A stretch of DNA of 42,348 nucleotides from Lachnospiraceae bacterium (GTDB lineage Bacteria > Bacillota > Clostridia > Lachnospirales > Lachnospiraceae). Below, in pieces: positions 13,225-20,982 of this stretch. The translations under genes were made by a program, and so were the position numbers. The stretch lies in contig JAIECJ010000076.1 of the NCBI GenBank assembly GCA_029068555.1, positions 1 through 42,348 on the forward strand, written 5' to 3'. Position 1 is the stretch's first letter, and the number at the start of each line of letters is the position of its first letter. The notes beneath the pieces were generated by a model, which saw only the letters and a list, made by a program, of their open reading frames with translations, ran no database searches and had not been told where the DNA came from.

Positions 13225-14511
13225 ATGAGATTATATAAAATGGAACTATATAAAATATGCTCAAAAAAAATATTTATAGTTAGCGCATTGGCTGCGATCA
13301 TAATTATGCTATTATATTTTGGAAGTTTTGTTATAGGTGCTGAGACAACGATAGATGGCGTAAAATATACAGGATATCAGGCAGTCAAGAAGGACAGAGA
13401 GATTACCGAAGAATTTAAGGGTGTGCTTACTGACGAAAAGGTGACACAGATTATTGAGAAATTTGGATTTCCGAGTGGGGTAAGGCAAAATTACAATACT
13501 TTTTTAGAAAAAAATTATCTAAATAATTTTGTAATGCGCGAGTTTTCTGACGGATATTTTCATGGATGGGATGATTATCACGCAGGAACCTGTACATACC
13601 CTATTGCAGAAACTGATTTGGGAAAAGCCAGTGAAGCAGTTAGGAAGATACTTGTGCTGGAATACAGCTATGGATGGAATGTGTTCAACAGCGTGATAGA
13701 GATTGGCTGCATTTTGGGTATATTTTTAATGCTGTTTACCATATCACCTGTTTTTTCTGAGGAGAACCACATCAATATGCGGCAGATTTTATTTACCACA
13801 AAAGAAGGAAAAACGAGAGATATCACTGCTAAAATTATGGCAGGAATGACTGTTGCAGTGGGGCTGTATGCTATTATTTTTATTGTTGATTTTATGCTTG
13901 TCTGGTGTGTGTTTGGACTTGATGGAAGAAACTGCCTATATAAATGGGTGATGGAAGAAAACTTTGTTCGAAATTGGAATAATTATAACAATATATCTAC
14001 AATGTATGTAAAGGATTTTGTTTGGCTAGTAATTGTATTTTGTTTTCTCGGAATGGTAGAAGCAGCTGCGATTATACTATATTTTTCAGCACACTCTGGC
14101 AGTCCTTTCCAGTCCGTCATTACATCTGCCTTGTGTCTGTTTGCACCAATCTGTCTGAATATTTTGGGACAGGGGAATTACAATAGTACATTGTTTATTG
14201 TTGGTCAACTGTTTGACGTGCTTTTACTTGGTATTGCAATCACGTCTTTTATTCCCGATTTTGCCAGTAAAGCAGAGAAATTTATTATAAAAATGTTATG
14301 CTGCATACTGCCTTTATCAGCAGGTATATATTTAAGAAAATTTTTTCCATTTTATTATACACTTCCTGTTGTGATGATAATAACAGAAGGCTATGGTGAT
14401 ATTGATGTGTATCTTTCACGCTATCCATGGATTAGAGGCAGTATGTTTCTGTTTGTTGTTATTTTATCAGCAGCCTTTGTTGTATGCAGCTGGAAAAAAT
14501 ATAGGAACTGA
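13225..14511 (+). CDS. ABC transporter permease
   Basis: A 428-residue membrane protein with a first membrane helix near residues 15-37, an extracytoplasmic region of about 130 residues, and then five or six more hydrophobic segments, the ABC-2-like layout. The start at 13225 follows GGAGG at 13215-13219 and yields MRLYKMELYKICSKK, a normal cytoplasmic start; the frame is open back to 13156 without a ribosome site. A gap of 85 bases separates it from the ATPase gene and contains only the short palindrome CACAATATTGTG. Substrate unknown. It ends the sigma-factor operon. Confidence 0.85.
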   Translation: MRLYKMELYKICSKKIFIVSALAAIIIMLLYFGSFVIGAETTIDGVKYTGYQAVKKDREITEEFKGVLTDEKVTQIIEKFGFPSGVRQNYNTFLEKNYLNNFVMREFSDGYFHGWDDYHAGTCTYPIAETDLGKASEAVRKILVLEYSYGWNVFNSVIEIGCILGIFLMLFTISPVFSEENHINMRQILFTTKEGKTRDITAKIMAGMTVAVGLYAIIFIVDFMLVWCVFGLDGRNCLYKWVMEENFVRNWNNYNNISTMYVKDFVWLVIVFCFLGMVEAAAIILYFSAHSGSPFQSVITSALCLFAPICLNILGQGNYNSTLFIVGQLFDVLLLGIAITSFIPDFASKAEKFIIKMLCCILPLSAGIYLRKFFPFYYTLPVVMIITEGYGDIDVYLSRYPWIRGSMFLFVVILSAAFVVCSWKKYRN

Positions 14512-14607
14512 CAAGAAAGATGTCCATTGCAACACATAGTGAAATATGGTATGCTATTATATGGCAAAATATACAAAAGAGATATATCATAAGAAAAAGG
14601 TGAAGCA

Positions 14608-14793
14608 ATGCAAGAATACATATGCCCTAAATGCATGACAAAAGTAACAGTGGAAGCGGAAAAGAGAATACTATCTCTATATTGCAGAAACTGCATGAAA
14701 ACGAAACAGTTAAATATGCTGAGACTGATACAAAAGCGGAAAACGAGACATGTGGAAGGTGTTTATTTTATTTCAACGGAAATGAAGGGATAA
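14608..14793 (+). CDS. Tiny zinc-ribbon-like protein
   Basis: A 61-residue protein with CPKC at residues 6-9 and CRNC at about 26-29, spaced like a single zinc ribbon, followed by a basic tail. AAAGGTG precedes the ATG. The next gene starts one base after its stop codon, so the two form a pair. A possible promoter lies upstream (TTGCAA at 14527, 17 bases, TATGCT at 14550). The sequence is short and no family is recognised, but the metal-binding pattern, ribosome site and tight coupling support a real gene. Confidence 0.65.
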   Translation: MQEYICPKCMTKVTVEAEKRILSLYCRNCMKTKQLNMLRLIQKRKTRHVEGVYFISTEMKG

Positions 14794-14796
14794 ATG

Positions 14797-15702
14797 ATGT
14801 TATTTAAAAAATCTAAAAAAGAGAAAGAAGAAAATGTTTTCAATCAGGATTTGAGCCAAAAAGAGAATCCTGGTTATGTATTTGTTATGGTACTTTTTAT
14901 GAAAGAGAAATGTCCCATGCCCGATAGAGAAAAAATGACAACAATCATGCAAAAACATCTGGGTAAAGTGGAGTGCTTTACCCACAGTGATAACGCGGCA
15001 GGGTTTGCAGCAAATAACTATCGGGTAGAGTTTGAGCAGGGAGCTATTCCGCCGCAGCTTATGATAACGGGATGTACGAAACGCCCAAAAGAGCCATTGG
15101 ACGAACTGACTGTCAGCCAGATGTGGGACTGTCAGGAGGACAGAGAACGCATTCTTTCCGAGTGTAAGTATCAGGTTCTTGCGACAGATATGATGGCGGC
15201 AGTTATGGATTACAGGGAAAGGGCAGATATGTTAATGGATTATATGGAAGCCCTGGTAGAGCTATATCCAACATGTGAGGCAGTTTACTTCATGACCTCT
15301 GGCAAAATGTTTACAGTAGAAAGGATTAGAAATCACAATATTCCAAGGGATAAAAGATTTCTCTATTTTGCGGTAAATGTACGCTTTTTTAATATTCAGG
15401 GAACAGACGATATGCTGGTGGATACACTGGGAATGACCACACTGTTTCTTCCTGATTTACAGTATCATTTTCATGGAATGAATCCAGACTGGGTAGTCAA
15501 TCACGCTTATAATATGCTTTCTTACATTTATGACAATGAAAATCCGATTAAGGATAACGACTCAATTGATGGTATCAAGGATGGGAATATGAGTCGGGAT
15601 GTCATGTGGATTTGTCATTACGAGGATTCTTTGATACAGCCCGCAAGGGGAATCTTAGATATATATATGAACGAGTATGCAGCAGGGGGCAGAGCGTACT
15701 AA
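14797..15702 (+). CDS. DUF4261 domain protein
   Basis: A 301-residue soluble protein. After a lysine/glutamate-rich N-terminus it follows the DUF4261 pattern: a first half with FVMVLFMKEKCPMPDREKM, and a second half with VLATDMMAAVMDYRERADMLMDYMEAL, WSG-like YFMTSGKM, FNIQGTDDMLVDTLGMTTLFLPDLQYHF and a late VMWICHYEDSLIQPARGILDI. The biochemical role of this domain is not established. Two ATGs are adjacent (14794 and 14797); I choose the second because AAGGGA at 14785-14790 is then six bases away. Followed by a strong terminator. Confidence 0.78.
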   Translation: MLFKKSKKEKEENVFNQDLSQKENPGYVFVMVLFMKEKCPMPDREKMTTIMQKHLGKVECFTHSDNAAGFAANNYRVEFEQGAIPPQLMITGCTKRPKEPLDELTVSQMWDCQEDRERILSECKYQVLATDMMAAVMDYRERADMLMDYMEALVELYPTCEAVYFMTSGKMFTVERIRNHNIPRDKRFLYFAVNVRFFNIQGTDDMLVDTLGMTTLFLPDLQYHFHGMNPDWVVNHAYNMLSYIYDNENPIKDNDSIDGIKDGNMSRDVMWICHYEDSLIQPARGILDIYMNEYAAGGRAY

Positions 15703-15717
15703 CCTAATTCCCACCTT

Positions 15718-15753
15718 AAACCGTAAAGGCATGACAGCCTTTACGGTTTTTTT
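15718..15753 (+). terminator. Terminator after the DUF4261 gene; landing site of the intron
   Basis: AAACCGTAAAGGC (15718-15730) pairs perfectly with GCCTTTACGGTTT (15737-15749), with a six-base loop and a run of seven T. The group II intron remnant begins directly after the T-run, as expected for the IIC class, which targets terminator hairpins. Confidence 0.9.
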
Positions 15754-15754
15754 G

Positions 15755-16279
15755 GTTTGCGCGCCCTAGCGGGTGTGAGTCCCGAACATGTCCAGGTAGT
15801 GGGAAGTGTATAGCTGAACAGCAAGGGTGTTCATCGCGAGATGGAATCTGAAGGAAGCTAGGCAAATCTCTGGTCCGACGAACAGAAACCGCATATAAGG
15901 CTAGGCTACGAGAGATAAGTTGGCCAAAAGCAACGGAGTCTAATAACTACCACATATACGATTCCGCTTACGAATGTGTATATGGAAACAATGGAAAACT
16001 CCACAGAACAGAGCAAAGAACTTGATGAAACTTGGGATTAACAAGAAGTTTGCATGGTCAACAGCTTATTACGGAGCTCATATAGCCCGCGTGTGCCAAG
16101 GTGGTGCAATGAATATGGCTGTTACAAAAGAGAGACTAACCCGATTTGGATTAGTCTCAATGTTAGATTACTACACCGAAAGGTGTGTAGCCTGTTAAGT
16201 TGATTGAACCGCCGTGTACCGAACGGTACGCACGGTGGTGTGAGAGGTCGGGAAATTTATTTAAATTTCCCTCCTACTC
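15755..16279 (+). mobile_element. Group II intron (IIC-like), internally deleted
   Basis: The 5' part begins GTTTGCGCGCCC and continues with domain I-like sequence (GGGTGTGAGTCCCG; GAACAGAAACCGCATATAAGG; AGATAAGTTGGCC). Domain V is at about 16209-16238: CCGCCGTG/CACGGTGG with a GAAC loop, the two-base CG bulge and a CGC triad. Domain VI follows with GGGAAATTT/AAATTTCCC, and the 3' end CTACTCGAT lies near 16279. Only about 525 nt remain because nearly all of the reverse transcriptase gene is missing; just its C-terminal end survives. The boundaries are estimates. The ribozyme core looks intact enough that splicing with help in trans is conceivable. Confidence 0.85.
15953..16198 (+). pseudogene. 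C-terminal remnant of the intron-encoded maturase / reverse transcriptase
   Basis: The frame HIRFRLRMCIWKQWKTPQNR continues to a stop at 16198 and matches the maturase (GIIM) end of group II intron proteins, including KNLMKLGI and LVSMLDYYTERCVAC. The polymerase domain with its YxDD site is absent: the upstream sequence passes directly from domain I-like RNA into this fragment, so an internal deletion of more than 1 kb is inferred. The first ATG is inside the fragment and has no ribosome site, so it is unlikely to be expressed. Confidence 0.85.
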
Positions 16280-16353
16280 GATTTGTTAAATTATGTCTTA
16301 AAAAACTTTATAACAATAAATAACAAAAAATATAATAAACAAAGGCATTTTAG

Positions 16354-16394
16354 TTGACAATATATCAATTGATTGGTATAATATCAATTGATAT
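16354..16394 (+). promoter_or_regulatory. Consensus promoter with twin palindromic operators
   Basis: A perfect TTGACA (16354-16359), a 17-base spacer and a perfect TATAAT (16377-16382). Two copies of the palindrome ATCAATTGAT lie at 16364-16373 and 16383-16392, their centres 19 bases (about two helical turns) apart. One fills the spacer; the other follows the -10 box directly. This is the expected layout for tight autorepression by the helix-turn-helix protein encoded at 16419. Confidence 0.85.
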
Positions 16395-16418
16395 ATTGAG
16401 ATGTTTGGAGGTTGAAAA

Positions 16419-17513
16419 ATGGCGAGGAGTTCATTATTTAAGACCATTCATATAGAATGTCCTGTCTGCAATATGTTCCATCAAGTGGAAGAGCGGATAA
16501 GGATGTCAAGTACCATCATAAAAGGTGAGAAAATTTTTTATGAAGATCATTATTTTGTTTGCACAAACAGCAACGATGAAAATTCAGTAACAGAAGATAT
16601 GAATTCAGAAAAAGAAAAACTCTCCCAAAACAAAAAAAACCGTGAATTTAAAACAGAAAATCTCAACAATACAAATCAGATGTTAGCAGGAAATGCCTAC
16701 CGAAAAGCACATAACCTGCTATCTTCTGATGAAATTGTGGATATTCGGGAAAACTTTGGATTGACACAAGTAGCGTTAGCTCGGCTGCTTGGCTGGGGTG
16801 ATGCGACAGTTGCCCGGTATGAAAACAAAGCAATTCAGGATGAGGCTTACGACACAATGTTGCGCACCATTAAGGAAAATCCGCTTATGGCAGTCCGTTT
16901 TTTGGATAAGAATGGTGATAAATTTCCGGAAACAAAAAGAATGCAGATTCGAACTAAAATGATTGAAAAACTGGATTCTTATGGGAGAGAATTTTTATCG
17001 CGTCAGGTTCTCGAAGGTTTATATGTAAAATTTTCTATTCCCTCTGATTTTAACGGTTATAAGATCCTTGATATTGATAAAATAGAAAGAGTTGTTTCAT
17101 ATTATGCGGAACGAATGACGGAACTTTATAAAGTTCGGCTCATGAATATGCTTTGGTATGCGGATGCAATGTTCTTTAAAACGTATGGGAATTCCATGAC
17201 AGGAATGGTCTATCGACATGAAATGATGGGTGCATTTCCAATTGGATATGACAGTCTGATATGCCTCAAAAATATTAATGTTCGTAAGGTAGAGGACTTT
17301 ACATCAACAAAATATCAGTTTTATCCGAACAGTGCACTTGATATATCAGAGCTGTCAAAAAGTGAAACAGATCTTCTTAATTCTGTGATTACAAAGTTTA
17401 GAAATTTCAGTGACATGAATCTGGTGGATTATATGCGTGAGGAAACCGCTTATGAGCAGACAAATCAGCATGATATTATTCCCTATAGCCTTGCAAAGAA
17501 AATACGCAGTTAA
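16419..17513 (+). CDS. Antitoxin with zinc-ribbon, HTH and Panacea (DUF4065/SocA-like) domain
   Basis: A 364-residue protein in three parts. An N-terminal YgiT/MqsA-like zinc-ribbon has CPVC (residues 14-17) and Cys48, but the second pair is degenerate. An HTH at about residues 100-160 carries LSSDEIVDIRENFGLTQ, ARLLGWGDATVARYEN. The C-terminal Panacea/DUF4065 domain has RLMNMLWYADAMFFKTYGNSMTGMVYRHEMMGAFP and ends near residue 350. Panacea proteins neutralise many different toxins. Normally a toxin gene is adjacent; here the flanks are an intron remnant and a housekeeping permease on the other strand, so it looks orphaned. GGAGG is at 16407. The twin operators upstream indicate autorepression. 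Confidence 0.85.
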   Translation: MARSSLFKTIHIECPVCNMFHQVEERIRMSSTIIKGEKIFYEDHYFVCTNSNDENSVTEDMNSEKEKLSQNKKNREFKTENLNNTNQMLAGNAYRKAHNLLSSDEIVDIRENFGLTQVALARLLGWGDATVARYENKAIQDEAYDTMLRTIKENPLMAVRFLDKNGDKFPETKRMQIRTKMIEKLDSYGREFLSRQVLEGLYVKFSIPSDFNGYKILDIDKIERVVSYYAERMTELYKVRLMNMLWYADAMFFKTYGNSMTGMVYRHEMMGAFPIGYDSLICLKNINVRKVEDFTSTKYQFYPNSALDISELSKSETDLLNSVITKFRNFSDMNLVDYMREETAYEQTNQHDIIPYSLAKKIRS

Positions 17514-17518
17514 ATTTT

Positions 17519-17544
17519 GAATACGACGCTTTGGCGTCGTATTC
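17519..17544 (+). other. Perfect 11-bp hairpin just after the antitoxin gene
   Basis: GAATACGACGC (17519-17529), loop TTTG and GCGTCGTATTC (17534-17544). It begins five bases after the stop codon. There is no T-run, so it is at best an imperfect terminator; mRNA 3' end protection is an alternative. Confidence 0.6.
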
Positions 17545-17549
17545 ACCAC

Positions 17550-17625
17550 TTTGCGTGAAATTTGCGCTAAATTCAGTCAACATAGCTCGCTATGTCTCCT
17601 TCATTTGGCACAAATTTCCCACAAA
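17550..17625 (+). repeat. 76-nt imperfect palindrome
   Basis: Two 37-base arms (17550-17586 and 17589-17625) surround a TC centre. The inner seven pairs, ACATAGC/GCTATGT, are perfect, AAATTTG/CAAATTT and the outer TTTG/CAAA also match, and roughly three quarters of all positions pair. It may be a palindromic repeat unit, a mobile-element end or a structured RNA. No coding gene lies between 17514 and 17784. A further stem with a bulge lies at 17702-17743 (ATAACTATT...AATAGTTAT). Confidence 0.6.
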
Positions 17626-17756
17626 CTGTGACGCACATCTGGCAGAAAGCATTTTTATTCCTTAACCCAAAGTTAGGACTCAAAAATTTACAAGAGGAGG
17701 GATAACTATTTATTCGCAAAAGCATACTTTAACGAATAGTTATGTTTGTTCCAAAA

Positions 17757-17783
17757 GACCCGCATATTATAGCGGGGCTTTTT
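17757..17783. terminator. Bidirectional terminator between the antitoxin region and the permease
   Basis: CCCGC (17759-17763) and GCGGG (17772-17776), with AT-rich loop, are followed by TTTTT on the plus strand and by TCTTTT on the minus strand. It ends two bases before the stop codon of the minus-strand permease gene and most likely serves that gene. Confidence 0.7.
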
Positions 17784-17784
17784 A

Positions 17785-19188
17785 CTATTTCAAATCATCT
17801 TCATTGTTGTGGTCTGAATTGCCTTTTTCATTTTCTTTGTTAGGTTTAACAAGAGTTTCATGTCCCTTTACCAAAATTTTTGTAATCTGGGCAAATGGCT
17901 TCTTGTCTTTTGTAGAAAACTCGACATATTCTTTGGAGCGTGTATCAATATATAAAAGCCTCAGATATTTTCCTGTCTCCGCAGACAGATTTTTTGATGT
18001 TAACCGTGTTTCAATCAATGATTTCATAAATGCAAATAATATTGCAAATATTGGGACACCAACAATCATTCCCAAGATACCCCATAAACCTCCAAATAAT
18101 GTAATGGAAAAGATAACCCAGAAGCTCGATAAACCTGTTGAGCTCCCAAGTATCTTGGGGCCTATGATGTTTCCGTCAACCTGCTGAAGAATAATCACAA
18201 AAATCACAAAATAAAGAGCCTGTAACGGGTTGATAAAAAGTATTAATAATGTAGAAGGAATGGCACCTAAAAACGGTCCAAAAAACGGAATAATGTTTGT
18301 AACGCCAATGATAACACTGATTAATACACAGAATGGTGTTCCGAGTATACTTGTTACTGCAAAACAAATTACACCGATTATTATGGAGTCCAATATTTTT
18401 CCTACAAAGAATCCACCAAAGGTCTTATGCGCAAATCGTACATTACTGATAAAGCGGTTTGCCCGATTAACAGAACAAAATGCATATACAATTTTTTTAG
18501 CTTGCGCCGCAAACAATTCCTTGCTTGCCAATAAGTAAATTGAAATAATAAAACCAATTACTAAATTCCAAACTTCCTTAAACACAGTATAAACACTCAT
18601 AGAAACAGATGTTATCACATTTACTAAACCGTTTAACTGTGACAGCATTTTTGTAACATCATTAAAGCTGTTTAACTGTGGCATTACTTTGGTGTTTATG
18701 AGTGTTGTAAAATCCATGGAAGATTGATTGATAAAGTCCATTACACTTTTTTGAAATTCAGGATTATCATTTAACAGTTTTGAAATCCATAACCCCAAGG
18801 TATTAATATAAGTGGGAAATTGTTCCAAAATGATTCGTATACTATTGGCTATTTGCGGAATTACAATTGAAAAAAAACTGCCTACTGCCCACAAAACAAG
18901 TATATCCGTAATAATAATGGAAAGAAATCTTTTTTGGCTTTTTTTATCTCCCTTTTTTAGAAATTCAAAAATTGGAGTTGTTATAGCACGCTCTGTTGCG
19001 TTTACAATTGGCGCAAGCAGATATGCAAGAATAAACCCGTCAATAATAGGCATCAATATAACCAAAAAATTTTTAATGGTTAATGACAGGCTGGAAAGAT
19101 GGAAAATTGCATAATAGCTTGCAAATCCTCCAAGAATCACTAAAAATGCCGTAAGTCCCCATTTCACATAGGTCTTATTATCTTTCAT
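17785..19188 (-). CDS. AI-2E family transporter (TerC/YtvI-like permease)
   Basis: A 467-residue membrane protein with about eight hydrophobic segments and the family hallmark in the second half: FVGKILDSIIIGVICF, ILGTPFCVLISVIIGVTNIIPFFGPFLGAIPS, and GNIIGPKILGSSTGLSSFWVIFSITLFGGLWGILGMIVGVPIFAI. The C-terminal 60 residues are charged and cytoplasmic. Despite the family name, most members are not proven autoinducer exporters; other members move sodium/protons or unknown solutes. It is transcribed alone, divergently from the recombinase gene at 19337. Confidence 0.9.
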   Translation of the reverse strand: MKDNKTYVKWGLTAFLVILGGFASYYAIFHLSSLSLTIKNFLVILMPIIDGFILAYLLAPIVNATERAITTPIFEFLKKGDKKSQKRFLSIIITDILVLWAVGSFFSIVIPQIANSIRIILEQFPTYINTLGLWISKLLNDNPEFQKSVMDFINQSSMDFTTLINTKVMPQLNSFNDVTKMLSQLNGLVNVITSVSMSVYTVFKEVWNLVIGFIISIYLLASKELFAAQAKKIVYAFCSVNRANRFISNVRFAHKTFGGFFVGKILDSIIIGVICFAVTSILGTPFCVLISVIIGVTNIIPFFGPFLGAIPSTLLILFINPLQALYFVIFVIILQQVDGNIIGPKILGSSTGLSSFWVIFSITLFGGLWGILGMIVGVPIFAILFAFMKSLIETRLTSKNLSAETGKYLRLLYIDTRSKEYVEFSTKDKKPFAQITKILVKGHETLVKPNKENEKGNSDHNNEDDLK

Positions 19189-19336
19189 TCTTTGACTACT
19201 CTCCTATCTTTTATAAATATTGTATTGGAATTATTTAGAAAATGGTATAGAATAATTATAGCATACTATTTTACATATTTATACAAAACTTTTAAATTAA
19301 TACTTATAATAATTTTAAATTTAGGAAGCGATTAAA

Positions 19337-20398
19337 ATGGAAAAAACAAACAAGACAACTTATCATGATGAAGTAAACAAAAAAAATATTGTACATCTAA
19401 GGGAACTGCTCGATACACTTCCAACCTTTTGCGGTCAGTATTTTAGGGGAATGCAGGAATATATATCAAGTAGAACGCGAGTTGCCTATGCGTACGACAT
19501 TCGCGTTTTTTTTGAATATTTACATGAAAGTAATCCTATTTTTAAAAAAACACCAATAACAGAATATAGACTTGAAATTCTTGATGAGATTACAAGGATG
19601 GATATCGAAGAATATTTGGAACACTGTACATACTACACCAAAGATGGCAAGGAATATATGAATGATGAAAGGGGAAAGGCAAGAAAATTAGCCTCATTGA
19701 GAAGCTTTTATAACTACTTTTTCAGAAATGAAATGATAGAGAAGAATCCTGCTGCTCTCGTAAAAATGCCAAAACTGCATGAGAAGGAAATCACACGTCT
19801 GGATCCCGACGAGGTTGCGATATTGCTGGATATCGTTGAAACAGGTGAAAAATTGACAAAGAAACAGCTGCAATACCATCAGAAAAATAAAATAAGAGAT
19901 GTTGCACTTTTAACCCTTATGCTCGGAACTGGAATACGAGTATCAGAATGTGTTGGCATTGATATTCAGGATATTGATTTCAAAAATAATGGAATAAAAG
20001 TACGCCGAAAAGGCGGCTACGAAGCAATTGTATACTTTGGCGAGGAGGTAGAACTTGCACTTCTTGATTACCTTGAGCAGAGGTCGAATATGACACCTGC
20101 CCAAGGACATGAGGAAGCTTTATTTCTGTCAATGCAGAATAAACGGATTACAGTACGTGCTGTAGAAAATCTGGTAAAAAAATATGCTTCTATGGTAACT
20201 TCACTGAAAAAGATAACACCTCATAAGCTGAGAAGTACTTATGGTACTACTCTTTACCGGGAAACTGGAGACATTTATCTCGTAGCGGATGTACTAGGTC
20301 ACAAAGATGTAAACACTACCCGTAAGCATTATGCAGCGCTTGAAGAAAACAGGCGCCGCCAGGCAGCCAAGGCTGTAACTTTGCGAGAAAAACGCTGA
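19337..20398 (+). CDS. Tyrosine recombinase, XerC/XerD-like
   Basis: A 353-residue site-specific recombinase. The N-terminal core-binding (SAM-like) domain is at about residues 40-150, with a long insert between the two domains. The catalytic domain shows the Arg of GTGIRVSE, the HxxR of PHKLRSTYGT, and the His and nucleophilic Tyr in LGHKDVNTTRKHY. The length and the stable position beside lexA suggest a chromosomal rather than phage integrase role. AGGAAG precedes the ATG. It converges with the LysM gene, with only eight bases between the stops. Confidence 0.9.
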   Translation: MEKTNKTTYHDEVNKKNIVHLRELLDTLPTFCGQYFRGMQEYISSRTRVAYAYDIRVFFEYLHESNPIFKKTPITEYRLEILDEITRMDIEEYLEHCTYYTKDGKEYMNDERGKARKLASLRSFYNYFFRNEMIEKNPAALVKMPKLHEKEITRLDPDEVAILLDIVETGEKLTKKQLQYHQKNKIRDVALLTLMLGTGIRVSECVGIDIQDIDFKNNGIKVRRKGGYEAIVYFGEEVELALLDYLEQRSNMTPAQGHEEALFLSMQNKRITVRAVENLVKKYASMVTSLKKITPHKLRSTYGTTLYRETGDIYLVADVLGHKDVNTTRKHYAALEENRRRQAAKAVTLREKR

Positions 20399-20406
20399 AC
20401 TTACAG

Positions 20407-20781
20407 TTAGTTCGCTTTAAACTCTGTGGAATAATATGGTATGATAATATGACTGCCGGCAACGATATTATCTGAAGTCAACAAGTTTATTTTTTTTACT
20501 TCGGCGACATATTCACAAGTGCTTTTGTAATATTTTGTGTCTATGTTATCTTGGGCAATTGACCATAAGGTATCACCTTTTGAAACTTCAATACTTTTAT
20601 AGTATTTGTAGCACGGCTGGTGCTCCATATCATTTGCTTCTGTCGAAAAAGAAATTAGAAACATTGACATAGTAATAACCATAAATAACGATATTGTTAA
20701 GGTTACTAAATTGCGACGTACCTGTTTCATGCGTCGCTGTCTGTTTATATGTGCCCTTATTGTATATGGTATGTTACTCAT
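20407..20781 (-). CDS. LysM-domain membrane protein, YneA-like division inhibitor candidate
   Basis: A 124-residue protein with a basic N-terminus, one membrane segment at about residues 25-45, and a LysM domain near residues 65-118 (KGDTLWSIAQDNID ... VAGSHIIIPYY). This is the layout of YneA, the SOS-induced cell division suppressor of Bacillus, and the gene is divergent from lexA with candidate LexA boxes between them, as yneA is. Function by analogy is therefore division arrest after DNA damage. GGAGAA lies just upstream of the ATG on its strand. Sequence identity to YneA is limited to the LysM part. Confidence 0.78.
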   Translation of the reverse strand: MSNIPYTIRAHINRQRRMKQVRRNLVTLTISLFMVITMSMFLISFSTEANDMEHQPCYKYYKSIEVSKGDTLWSIAQDNIDTKYYKSTCEYVAEVKKINLLTSDNIVAGSHIIIPYYSTEFKAN

Positions 20782-20840
20782 AAAACATTTCTCCTTTGAA
20801 TTTTAGTGAATAAACGAACATAATTTCCAAACAATTATTC

Positions 20841-20854
20841 CGAACAGTTGTTTA
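20841..20854. promoter_or_regulatory. LexA box candidate on the LysM-gene side
   Basis: CGAACAGTTGTTTA fits the Gram-positive LexA operator GAAC-N4-GTTY. It lies about 60 bases upstream of the LysM gene start. Confidence 0.6.
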
Positions 20855-20908
20855 ACTACGATTATACGGAGCGAAAGTCTGTTTGTCAATAGATTTTAGA
20901 AAAATTCG

Positions 20909-20961
20909 CGAACAATTTTTCGGAATATACGTTTGCACTTTTTTTTGATATGTGTTATTAT
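20909..20961 (+). promoter_or_regulatory. lexA promoter with two overlapping LexA box candidates
   Basis: TTGCAC (20933-20938), 17 bases, TATTAT (20956-20961) is a good sigma-A promoter for lexA. CGAACAATTTTTCG (20909-20922) and GAATATACGTTT (20923-20934) each differ at one position from GAAC-N4-GTTY; the second reaches into the -35 box. This supports LexA autorepression. Confidence 0.6.
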
Positions 20962-20982
20962 ATAAAAAAGGAGGCATGAAAT

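Noticed and set aside
15974-16198. A 74-residue intact protein gene
   Set aside because: It is the C-terminal end of a group II intron maturase in frame with upstream family sequence, with no ribosome site at its first ATG.
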